In this document: piece after piece, positions 18,238-25,805 of the stretch
Numbering within the stretch: position 1 is the first letter of the stretch
Layout of the letters: every line of letters starts with the position of its first letter
Origin: Virgibacillus_O sediminis
GTDB taxonomy: Bacteria > Bacillota > Bacilli > Bacillales > Amphibacillaceae
Assembly (NCBI RefSeq): GCF_042643265.1
Contig: NZ_JBHRRZ010000009.1
Coordinates: 53,449-117,448, forward strand
DNA length: 64,000 nucleotides
Direction: 5' to 3'
Made by a program: the position numbers and the translations under genes
The notes under the pieces: generated by a model
Database searches by the model: none
What the model saw: the letters and a program-made list of their open reading frames with translations, nothing else
What the model was told of the DNA's origin: nothing

Positions 18238-18814
18238 AGGAAACATAAGGTTTTATTGCTTAATGGTTTTTCTCTAAGACAGCTAAATGGACACGTACCT
18301 GTGTCCGTGGTCCTTCCTTCTTTGAAAATTTACGCTAGCTATTTAAGAAATGTTTGGGGGTGGAGTTAAAACTCCAGCCCCTTTATCCTAATCGTTCAAC
18401 CACTCGTTTGGCTGTTCAACCCTTCAATAAACCCATGATTATAACCAAAGGTAAGTCTGTTCAGGGCCACGGATTGGCAGTACTGATAGGGTCTGGATCA
18501 CTTTGATGAGCTCTTCCCTCCTTGACTGCACTACCCGATATTCCTCCATGGTTTCCTTAAATAACGAAATAGTTTGTTGAGAGGAACTATCAAATAAAAT
18601 GCTAGGAATTAGAAATGAAAGCTAAATCCTGGTGTTTCCCCCAGTTGGATAGACGTCGTATGCTTTTCTTAAAAAATGGACTTCTTTAATGAGTCCAAGT
18701 ACATTCAGTTATTAAATCAGGATGTGGGTACCATATTGGAAGTACAGCAGTCAAAATTCAAGTGCAACAATTATTGATATGCTATTGAAATTATTTCAGG
18801 AGGAAGTGAATATT
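18238..18814. other. Gene-free stretch with hairpins and IS debris
   Basis: No intact gene. It contains a palindromic segment around 18289-18306 (GGACAC...GTGTCC), the ISL3 remnant described separately, and a small hairpin near 18677-18697 (TGGACT...AGTCCA) just before the LysM-deacetylase gene. An open frame from 18722 leads into that gene but lacks a ribosome binding site. Confidence 0.5.
18340..18600 (-). pseudogene. Decayed 3' end of an ISL3-family transposase
   Basis: Read on the minus strand, shifted frames give TFGYNHGFIEG and, at the end, VVERLG followed by TAA, resembling the C-terminus of ISL3-family transposases. Just beyond is a hairpin (GGGGCTGGAGTT/AACTCCACCCC) and a decayed end, CCCCCAAACATTTCTT. 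The same arrangement, with the same LG-stop and CCCCTTTATCCTAAT on the plus strand, occurs at the right edge of the window. Several stops and frameshifts show it is dead. Confidence 0.5.
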
Positions 18815-19777
18815 ATGCTTAAAACGGCTATCATTATAATTACACTTATCTTAGTTTGTCTTCCTATGTTTGACAAACCTGCTATGGCTGAGACTTACAT
18901 AGTTCAACCGGGGGATAGCCTTTCGGAAATTTCCGACAAGTATGGAGTATCAGTAGAAAAGATTGTTAATCTGAACAAATTGCTATCTACTATAATTGAA
19001 CCAGGTCAATACTTAGAAATTCCTAAGACGTATACAGTTAGTGAAGGGGACACGCTTTATAAAATTTCTACTAAACTTGGAGTCTCTTTACTTGAGTTAT
19101 TAGTAGCTAACCCTACAATTGAAAGTCCCAATTGGATTTACCCTGAACAAATAATCAATGTTCCAATAAAAAATGGTATGACTTATATGGGGAACCCCGA
19201 TAATAAAAGAATCGCCCTGACTTTTGACGACGGTCCAGAAGATATTTATACTCCACAAATTTTAGAAATCTTAAAGCAAAAGGGTGTAAAGGCTACCTTT
19301 TTTGTGGTAGGAGAAAGAGCCCAGAAGTATGCAGAACAACTAAGACAAATTTATCAAGAAGGACATGCTATTGGCAACCATACTTGGGATCACCCGCATT
19401 TACCTGAGCTCACGGATCAACAATTTAACGAAAACATAGAGTCCACTTCTGCAGAAATTGAGGAAATTCTAGGGTTCAAACCCGATCTATTCCGACCGCC
19501 ATTTGGAGAAATTGAAGATCAACAGGTAGAAATGCTTAATAGACAAGGCTACCGTTCGATCATGTGGACGGCAGATACAAAGGACTGGAGTGGTGTAACT
19601 GCAGAAGAAATAGTATCAAGAGTGAAGCAAGATGCCAGCCCTGGGGTTATAGTCCTTCAACATAATTACCATGCATCCGGGCAATTTGAAACTGTTGAGG
19701 CATTGCCTCAAATCATTGACGAATTACGCGCACAGGGGTATGAGTTTGTTACAATCCCAACACTCTTAGATAATTAG
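18815..19777 (+). CDS. Secreted LysM-LysM-NodB polysaccharide deacetylase
   Basis: 320 residues from the ATG at 18815, which has CAGGAGGAAG upstream; an earlier in-frame ATG at 18722 would hide the signal peptide. Signal peptide MLKTAIIIITLILVCLPMFD ending AMA-ET, then two LysM domains (YIVQPGDSLSEISDKYG and YTVSEGDTLYKISTKLG) and a NodB domain with TFDDGP (metal Asp pair), NHTWDHPH (metal histidines), RPPFGE and LQHNY. Such enzymes remove acetyl groups from peptidoglycan GlcNAc or from wall polysaccharides. LysM would hold it on peptidoglycan. Substrate undecided between peptidoglycan and the neighbouring GT2 product. Confidence 0.9.
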   Translation: MLKTAIIIITLILVCLPMFDKPAMAETYIVQPGDSLSEISDKYGVSVEKIVNLNKLLSTIIEPGQYLEIPKTYTVSEGDTLYKISTKLGVSLLELLVANPTIESPNWIYPEQIINVPIKNGMTYMGNPDNKRIALTFDDGPEDIYTPQILEILKQKGVKATFFVVGERAQKYAEQLRQIYQEGHAIGNHTWDHPHLPELTDQQFNENIESTSAEIEEILGFKPDLFRPPFGEIEDQQVEMLNRQGYRSIMWTADTKDWSGVTAEEIVSRVKQDASPGVIVLQHNYHASGQFETVEALPQIIDELRAQGYEFVTIPTLLDN

Positions 19778-20040
19778 AAACTAGACGTATTTAAAATACA
19801 TATTAAAAACTAGGCACTTTAGAGCAAAAAGCACTGATTAATCCTAAAGTGTGTTTATAATAAGTTGTTAAAATACGCCAGCAATATTATTCCATTAAAA
19901 GGCTCGATGCTGAAACATGTTGGGATTTTACGGAAAATATGTACCCCCACATAAGGGAAGGAATTGAACAGCCGTTACTTTATAATATCATCTAGCTATC
20001 TTAGGACCATTGACCAAGAGTATGGTGATTGTTCTTTTAT
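19778..20040. other. Gene-free stretch downstream of the deacetylase
   Basis: An imperfect inverted repeat (CACTTTAG near 19816 and CTAAAGTG near 19845) may end the deacetylase transcript. A short open stretch near 19890-19995 (reading YYSIKRLDAETCWDFTENMY) may be a fragment of a lost gene or element, but it has no start and I cannot identify it. Confidence 0.35.
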
Positions 20041-20049
20041 CTTGAAAAG

Positions 20050-20350
20050 GAATTTATGATAGATGGAAATGTAGTTTCCATTTGGGCAGATAAACGTATC
20101 ATCTTCCTCGTTATACTCCCAATTGGCACAGTGAAATTCATTTCGCTTTGTGCCTCCTTTTCTTCTTTTCATACTGGTTATATATTATAAGCGGGGTGCG
20201 TTTTCGATGGTTGCTGACATCTTCGTAATTTTGTTCATTACCGTAGCCAGCATCCGCAACAATATAAGTAGGTAATTCAAAGAAATCTGTCTCTATGTAA
20301 TCCCAGAAAAGAGATAAACGTACGTGTGTCTTCGTCCGGTATATCTCCAC
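20050..20350 (-). pseudogene. IS1182-family transposase fragment, frameshifted
   Basis: The minus strand encodes LPTYIVADAGYGNEQNYED, close to the DAGYGSEQNY block of IS1182-type DDE transposases, then after a frameshift near 20140 CANWEYNEEDDTFICPNGN, the next conserved block. Both ends of the gene are missing, so it is a dead internal fragment. Confidence 0.65.
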
Positions 20351-20510
20351 TACATCATTGACAGCATAGGCTATGTCATTATCTTGAATTTTAAGTCCAA
20401 ATAACTTGATTCATGTTATAATGTTTAGACACCTACGATTCTGTTTTGATGTGGTTACTTTAACTTTATCAGAATCCTTTTGTGTACATAATTGTATGAA
20501 TTTATTAAGA

Positions 20511-20555
20511 AAGAGTGGTGCTCGCCAGTTTATTGGAGAGCACCACTCTTTTTAA
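20511..20555. terminator. 13-bp perfect stem-loop with T-run
   Basis: AAGAGTGGTGCTC (20511-20523) pairs perfectly with GAGCACCACTCTT (20538-20550), followed by TTT on the plus strand and preceded by A-rich sequence, so it could act in both directions. No obvious gene it serves; it may belong to the end of an inserted element. Confidence 0.55.
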
Positions 20556-20630
20556 TTACCTGGTGTATTTTGCAAGAGAAAATCTGATAGAAATTCAAAA
20601 GAAATTCGAGAACGTTGCCAGCCCCAATTT

Positions 20631-21350
20631 TTATGATGGGTAATTCGATAGTGCGTGTGTGACACGATAACTGTCGCCAGTAAAACTTAGAATATGCGCA
20701 TGGTGAATCACGCGGTCCACCAATGCAGCTGTTAATCTCGCATCGACGAAGATGCGGTTCCATTGGCTGAATTCCAGATTGGATGTGATAATAAGGCTTT
20801 TCTGTTCATACCAGTCTGTAACCAGTTGGAACAGGAGTTCAGCACCATCTTTATATATAGCCCATTTCATCCAGGAGGATGAGATCCACCTTCTTGAACC
20901 TGTTCCTGAAGCTCTGCAATTTACCCTCACTCCATGCCCTTTCCAGAAGGTCCACCAAATCCGCTACGCGATCGAAACGCACTTCATATCCTTGCCGGCA
21001 TGCTTTCCTCCCAATCCTGTTGCGATGTGTGTCTTCCCAGTACCGGGGGATCCTGTCAGGATGACATTTTCCTTCCGGGAAATGAAGTCCAAGCCTTCCA
21101 GGCTTTCACGATTGATTAGTGGCGGGAATTTCACCTGGCCACCCCACTGGAAACTGTCTAACTCCTTGTCGCTCATAAACCTGGCTTTCTTTATGAGACG
21201 TTCTCCCTTCGCTGTATCGCGAAGTTCGAATTCCTGCTGGAACAAGGCTTCCAGATATTGACCGGGATCCTCGAAGGGGACTTTTTCATAAATATCTGCC
21301 ACATAAGCCAAACGCAGTGATTTACACATTTTTCTCAATCTATCACTCAT
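20631..21350 (-). pseudogene. istB: istB (IS21 ATP-binding helper), frameshifted
   Basis: Starting at 21350 (MSDRLRKMCKSLRLAYVADI), the frame holds the Walker A motif TGSPGTGKTHIATGLG, then breaks near 21005. A second frame continues RFDRVADLVDLLERAWSEGK and LILLDEMGYI (Walker B) and breaks again near 20863. A third frame carries ITSNLEFSQWNRIFVDARLT and RVIHHAHILSFTGDSYR to the end. Two frameshifts make it non-functional. IstB is the AAA+ partner of the IS21 transposase IstA. Confidence 0.8.
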
Positions 21351-21927
21351 GGATGGTCGCCTCCCCCTTAGATACGGGTTCCGTTGGACGCAAGGAGTCA
21401 TACATGTCCCAGGTCACTTCATATGGATGAATTTCAGACCCTGGATTCTCATTGTCTTTGGTGGGAAGCAATTCATAAAATCGCTCATTGTTTTCATTCA
21501 TGTTATAGGTGACAATTAGTCCCATTAACCATTCAATATATTCTTTCTGGATCACAGGGGACTCGATACTTAAATAACTGGCTATACTTCCGGGCAAATA
21601 AGGGAAGTACCTGGAATGGGACACGGAACGTGGTTTCATTCTCCACATTCCCAATACGGATGCCCACGGCAGTTCCCGGGATTTATTCATATATGGTCGT
21701 GGACCTTCACCCAATACCTCACCGTTCGGTGAGACCACCTTGTAGGAATCCCAATAAGTAATCAGATACAATTGGCTATAGTGATAACTGGTGGGAATAT
21801 GGATGGATACACTATCAATGATGATCTCTCCATATTTATTGGACGATACTTTTTCCTTGCTGAACACCGGGTAATCACTTTCCGGCAGAGCCAGGCAGTA
21901 CTTCTTCTCTTCCTCGATAAGACCTTA
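21343..21927 (-). pseudogene. istA: istA (IS21 transposase), 3' part only
   Basis: An open minus-strand frame runs in from about 21927 with LIEEEKKYCLALPESDYPVF and ends at 21343, covering the C-terminal region after the catalytic core. The DDE domain is missing. It overlaps the start of the istB pseudogene by eight bases, the usual IS21 arrangement. Confidence 0.7.
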
Positions 21928-21937
21928 CCGACCATAA

Positions 21938-22486
21938 ACGAAAGGGAAAGTAGAAAATGTTGTTGGATATTTAAAGAAAAACTTTTTACAGCGTAAGCAT
22001 GAACCAACGCTAAAAGCGCTAAATGAAGATGTGAGAGTGTGGTTAGATCAGACAGCGAACCATAAGGTTCATCAAACAACGCTCGAATCACCTCATACTC
22101 GCTTCCTGCATGAACAAAAGCATTTGATGACATCAAATACGAAACCAGTGTTCCCTATACACCATTGGGAAATTAGAAAAGTGAGTAAGAATTGCTTTAT
22201 TTCATATCAAGGTAAAAGGTATTCTGTACCTTTTCGGTACGTTGGACAAGAATTGAAGATAAAAGAAACACTAAATCACCATTTAGAGATTTATGACAAC
22301 TATGAATGTATAGCTAAGCACCCTATTATGACTGGGAAAGCAAGAGATCATATAAACCTTGAACATTATAAAGGACTGCAAACGACTACTGATGGTTTGC
22401 CGACCCACAGCCGTTTACAGTCCCCTGATATTGAAGTAGAACAACGTTCTCTTCAAATTTATGAGCAACTAGAAGGAGGTGATTAA
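21938..22486 (+). pseudogene. istA: istA (second IS21 element), 3' part only
   Basis: The frame opens after a stop at 21935 and begins TKGKVENVVGYLKKNFLQRK, the segment that follows the last DDE residues in IS21 transposases, then runs as ANHKVHQTTLESP to the normal C-terminus at 22486. The N-terminal helix-turn-helix and most of the catalytic domain are lost at the junction with the left element. Confidence 0.75.
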
Positions 22487-22488
22487 TC

Positions 22489-23310
22489 ATGACCACAAAC
22501 CTTTTAGTTGAACGCTTAGAAGAAATCGGTTGGCATTACACCGCCGATCAAATTGATGGTCTGCTTGAACACGCATCTAAAAATAATGTACCATATTCGG
22601 ATTTCTTAATCACGCTATCATCACAAGAAATCGAACAGAAGGAAAAGGCAGCTATAGATAAACATCTAAAAAAGGCGAAGCTTCCCTACATTAAAAGCAT
22701 TCATGATTTCGATTTTAGCTTTCAACCGAGTATAGACGAGCGAAGAGTTAAAGAAGTGTTATCGGGTAGGTATATTCATAATGGAGATAACATCTTACTC
22801 CTGGGACCGCCAGGGGTAGGAAAGACACATTTAGCTATTTCCATGGCTTTTGAAGCTATTACCAACGGAAATCAAGCACTTTTTATTACAGCCAATGATT
22901 TTATAGCTGAGTGCCAGAAGGCAGAGAAACAAGGGTTAATCCGACGGATTATTAAAAGATATAGTCGTCCAGAATTATTAATTATAGATGAACTAGGTTA
23001 TTTTAGCTTCGATGAACTAAGCGCACACACACTTTTTCAAATTATATCAAGAAGATACGAACATGGCGCAATGATTATTACTTCAAATAAATCATATGTG
23101 GAGTGGGGTAAGATCTTTGGAGATGAAGTATTAGCAACGGCCATACTGGATCGTCTAATCCATCACTCCACTACCTTTAATATTAAGGGAGATTCCTATC
23201 GTCTGAGGGAAAAGAAAAAGGCAGGCATCCAGCCAGCCAAAATTCGTCTGATAATAGGGAATTTGATTCCGTTGAAAACAGGGAATTTTAAACCGTTGTT
23301 GACACAGTAA
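22489..23310 (+). CDS. istB: IstB-like ATP-binding protein of IS21 element (apparently intact)
   Basis: 273 residues, ATG after GGAGGTGATTA, two bases after istA. Walker A is LLGPPGVGKTHLA and Walker B LLIIDELGYFSF; IITSNKSYVEWGKIFGDEVL and LIHHSTTFNIKGDSYR are canonical IstB segments. The last 25 or so residues run into the element's terminal repeats and probably are not conserved. Without an intact istA next to it, it has no known job, though it could serve a complete copy elsewhere. Confidence 0.85.
   Translation: MTTNLLVERLEEIGWHYTADQIDGLLEHASKNNVPYSDFLITLSSQEIEQKEKAAIDKHLKKAKLPYIKSIHDFDFSFQPSIDERRVKEVLSGRYIHNGDNILLLGPPGVGKTHLAISMAFEAITNGNQALFITANDFIAECQKAEKQGLIRRIIKRYSRPELLIIDELGYFSFDELSAHTLFQIISRRYEHGAMIITSNKSYVEWGKIFGDEVLATAILDRLIHHSTTFNIKGDSYRLREKKKAGIQPAKIRLIIGNLIPLKTGNFKPLLTQ
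23257..23303 (+). repeat. Terminal repeats of the right IS21 element
   Basis: Two imperfect copies of a 20-odd-base motif, AGGGAATTTGATTCCGTTG at 23257 and AGGGAATTTTAAACCGTTG at 23279, followed by TTGACA. Multiple subterminal repeats like these are the transposase-binding sites of IS21-family ends, so the element probably ends at about 23305. Confidence 0.6.
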
Positions 23311-23324
23311 GTAGCTCAACATTA

Positions 23325-23352
23325 AACCCCCTACTCATAAAGAGAGGGGGGT
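23325..23352 (-). terminator. GC-rich hairpin after the secA2 operon
   Basis: ACCCCC (23325) pairs with GGGGGT (23347) with a partly paired loop; on the minus strand the stem is followed by TTTAAT. It lies 14 bases past the stop of the O-antigen-ligase-like gene. Confidence 0.55.
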
Positions 23353-23365
23353 GAGTTGTGACATA

Positions 23366-24814
23366 TCATTGTCCGGATAGTTCTTCTAAATCCGGCTGAT
23401 ACAGGTTGTACAGCAGCAGTACAAAAGCCAGACTGAAGTAGATGCTTACCGATGGAGCAAACCAGACATGGCCTGCAATAAGCGCAATTCCGTTCCCTAG
23501 CATAATCGAAGTGATCAGGAAGATATTTTCCGGATTCAGCACCTGCTTGAAGTCACTGAACAGCTTTCTGATGATAGCGACGGTTACCATGATAAGCGGT
23601 AAGAAAATCAGTATGGCACCGAATACACCAAAGGAGAAGAAGATGTCAAGGAAATCCATTTCAATGGTCTTCCGTACCTCTGTATAATTTCCGGCATATC
23701 CCATGCCGAATAACTGCTGATAGATATGGGCATCTATATAGTAATGATATTGCCGAGTAAAGTAGAAATGCCGTGCACTGAGGATTTTATTTACAATCTC
23801 CGAGTCCAAATAGGCTGGCAGTTCACGAATTTCTCCGTCTTCATCCCTCATGGCTTCTTCTTCCTGCCGTTGTCTTTCTTCTGCTTCTTCCATACTCTCC
23901 CCGTCTTCTCCGCTATCAGGACCGGTCGCAATATTATCCTTCTCCGGGATAGGCATATCCACGGAAAGGTTGGTTACAGATGGAGTGGTTGGTGCAATAA
24001 CACCAAATAGAATTGCCATGACTACAGCTAACAGGGTGGAAATCATATAACGGTTTTTCATGCCGTTTTTCCTGGTTTCCACTAGCCAATGAAGGATAAG
24101 GATGACCACTCCGATGGCCAGCGTGCCGACCATGGCAAACAAACCAACCTTGGTGCCAAGCAGGACCCCGGTAACTAGCAGAGCAAAAAGCGGCAGCCAG
24201 TTTAAGGAGTCTTTCCAGGTATTCGTCTTCTTATAGGCAAAGATAAACAGAAGCGGTGCAGTAATCGCAATGATGGCTCCCAGTTCATTTCCGGAATAGA
24301 ACCATCCTTTATACCCATCCTTCACCCACTCGTAAGTATTGGTCGAAGTGTTGGTGAGAATAGATAAAAGGATCGAAGCCACCACGATGCTCGCCGCAAT
24401 ATAAACGGCAGACAAAAGCTTCATCTTAACCGCCCGGTAGCTCTCCTTGGAAGTGAACACCAAAACAAAGGCACAGAACATGACAATGAAATAGACGACT
24501 TTCGCAATCCATTGGGTTTCCAAAAAGAAATTAAATGTCGGTTTAAGGAATATGTTCCCCAAGAATCCAAGGCCAAGTACAGCCAAGAGAAGGATCAGAT
24601 ATCCTATGACATATTTTTTATATGGACTGTCGTTGCCAAAGAATATATAGACGAAAGATAACAGCATAAACAGCATTCGGAAGACAATACCTACCGTAAT
24701 GCTTAAATCGATGAAATAAATGGATAAAAGTGTAAGTATGTCCAGAACGGGCTGGAAGATGATGAACCATTTTAGGATGTCTGTATACATAACACTATTA
24801 AATTTTCCCGTCAT
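23366..24814 (-). CDS. O-antigen ligase/Wzy-like multi-pass membrane protein
   Basis: 482 residues from the ATG at 24814, which has AAGGAGTTTAG upstream; earlier in-frame ATGs lack a binding site. About twelve membrane helices, with the large exposed loop between the late helices typical of the WaaL/Wzy_C superfamily. Within that loop lies a strongly acidic, repeat-like stretch (GEDGESMEEAEERQRQEEEA). Cotranscribed with secA2 and slaP, so it may polymerise or transfer a glycan linked to the S-layer or its wall anchor. Function is inferred from fold and location only. Confidence 0.75.
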   Translation of the reverse strand: MTGKFNSVMYTDILKWFIIFQPVLDILTLLSIYFIDLSITVGIVFRMLFMLLSFVYIFFGNDSPYKKYVIGYLILLLAVLGLGFLGNIFLKPTFNFFLETQWIAKVVYFIVMFCAFVLVFTSKESYRAVKMKLLSAVYIAASIVVASILLSILTNTSTNTYEWVKDGYKGWFYSGNELGAIIAITAPLLFIFAYKKTNTWKDSLNWLPLFALLVTGVLLGTKVGLFAMVGTLAIGVVILILHWLVETRKNGMKNRYMISTLLAVVMAILFGVIAPTTPSVTNLSVDMPIPEKDNIATGPDSGEDGESMEEAEERQRQEEEAMRDEDGEIRELPAYLDSEIVNKILSARHFYFTRQYHYYIDAHIYQQLFGMGYAGNYTEVRKTIEMDFLDIFFSFGVFGAILIFLPLIMVTVAIIRKLFSDFKQVLNPENIFLITSIMLGNGIALIAGHVWFAPSVSIYFSLAFVLLLYNLYQPDLEELSGQ

Positions 24815-24925
24815 AACTAAACTCCTTGTAAATTCGCATGTTTTATAAAAGAATATCATATCATGCAGGGTCATGCTCTACAATCCATAATCGGTTTTAG
24901 CGGTATGTATCCTGCTGATATGAAG

Positions 24926-25804
24926 TTATTGGATAGGGTAGACCTTCCAACTGGAGAGGTTCGGCTGCTCTTTCTGGATCATGGAAGCAGGAAAGACGAA
25001 GGACCACGGTTTGCTTGTATTGGCCTTGATCGTAAGGCTGTTGACCTTGAAGCTTCCCTTTGCAATTTCCTCACCGTCTGCATCCTGTACACCAAGCGGT
25101 ACCTGCTCTAGCGTAATATTTTTACTGGTGCCGTTCCGGAGCAGAATGGTCACGACCAGGTCAGCGTTCTCATTCCTCTTTGCTTCAAGTCCCATGAAGT
25201 TCATTTCGCCCGGCTTCAATGGAGCGGCATTCTCCACGATTTTCTGCAGATTCTTCTTTGTGTCGTCTGCGATGGATTTCTCCCACGAAGCCTCGAGGTC
25301 CAGCTGATGTTTCTTCTTCACTTCAAATGCAAGTGACCAGCCATGAGAAGGGATCTCCATGCCAGCTGTCATCTCTTCACGAGTAAAAATGAACTTCCAT
25401 GGTCGTGCCGCTTTAGGGGGAATTGAACCTGCCCGGGATAGATCGAATTCCTTTCTCGCCAGCACTTCCTTGCCAGGTCCAAGCAGTAGGATGGTTGTAT
25501 TGCCGAACTTCACTGGCTTTTCCACGGAGCTTCGGATCAGGCCGGTTGCGGAGATGCTTCCGTTGCGCAGTTCGGTGAGCTCCACCCCGTAGAGGGAGAG
25601 CTGGTTCGGCTTCAACTTCGGGCTCTGGCTGTTATGGAAGGCATAGATATATCTGTCCTCGTGGGCAATTTCCCTGTTATCAGGGATGTAGAGCTCTGTT
25701 TCTATGCCATCTTCGCCCGTGGTCTCTGCAGTTTCTCCCAGTACGTCTTGGGCATCAATGGCTTCACTCTCTCGCTTCTTATCTTTTTTGGAAAATCCAA
25801 ACAT
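24926..25804 (-). CDS. slaP: SlaP, accessory Sec S-layer assembly protein
   Basis: 292 residues. Charged N-terminus (MFGFSKKDKKRESEAIDAQD), then two similar beta-rich SLAP-type halves: compare SLYGVELTELRNGSISATGL with FMGLEAKRNENADLVVTILL, each ending in a PWKFIF/PWSFVF segment. No signal peptide. In Bacillus anthracis SlaP works with SecA2 in export of S-layer proteins. One base separates it from the secA2 stop, so the pair is translationally coupled. Confidence 0.88.
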   Translation of the reverse strand: MFGFSKKDKKRESEAIDAQDVLGETAETTGEDGIETELYIPDNREIAHEDRYIYAFHNSQSPKLKPNQLSLYGVELTELRNGSISATGLIRSSVEKPVKFGNTTILLLGPGKEVLARKEFDLSRAGSIPPKAARPWKFIFTREEMTAGMEIPSHGWSLAFEVKKKHQLDLEASWEKSIADDTKKNLQKIVENAAPLKPGEMNFMGLEAKRNENADLVVTILLRNGTSKNITLEQVPLGVQDADGEEIAKGSFKVNSLTIKANTSKPWSFVFPASMIQKEQPNLSSWKVYPIQ

Positions 25805-25805
25805 A

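Larger units (their letters stand above)
20631..23305. mobile_element. Two truncated IS21-family elements joined head to head
   Basis: The left remnant (20631-about 21927, minus strand) keeps the 3' part of istA and a frameshifted istB. The right remnant (about 21930-23305, plus strand) keeps the 3' part of a different istA and a complete istB. They abut near 21928-21938, both cut inside istA. The protein sequences differ strongly, so these are two distinct elements, not an inverted duplication. Neither can transpose alone. Confidence 0.75.
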
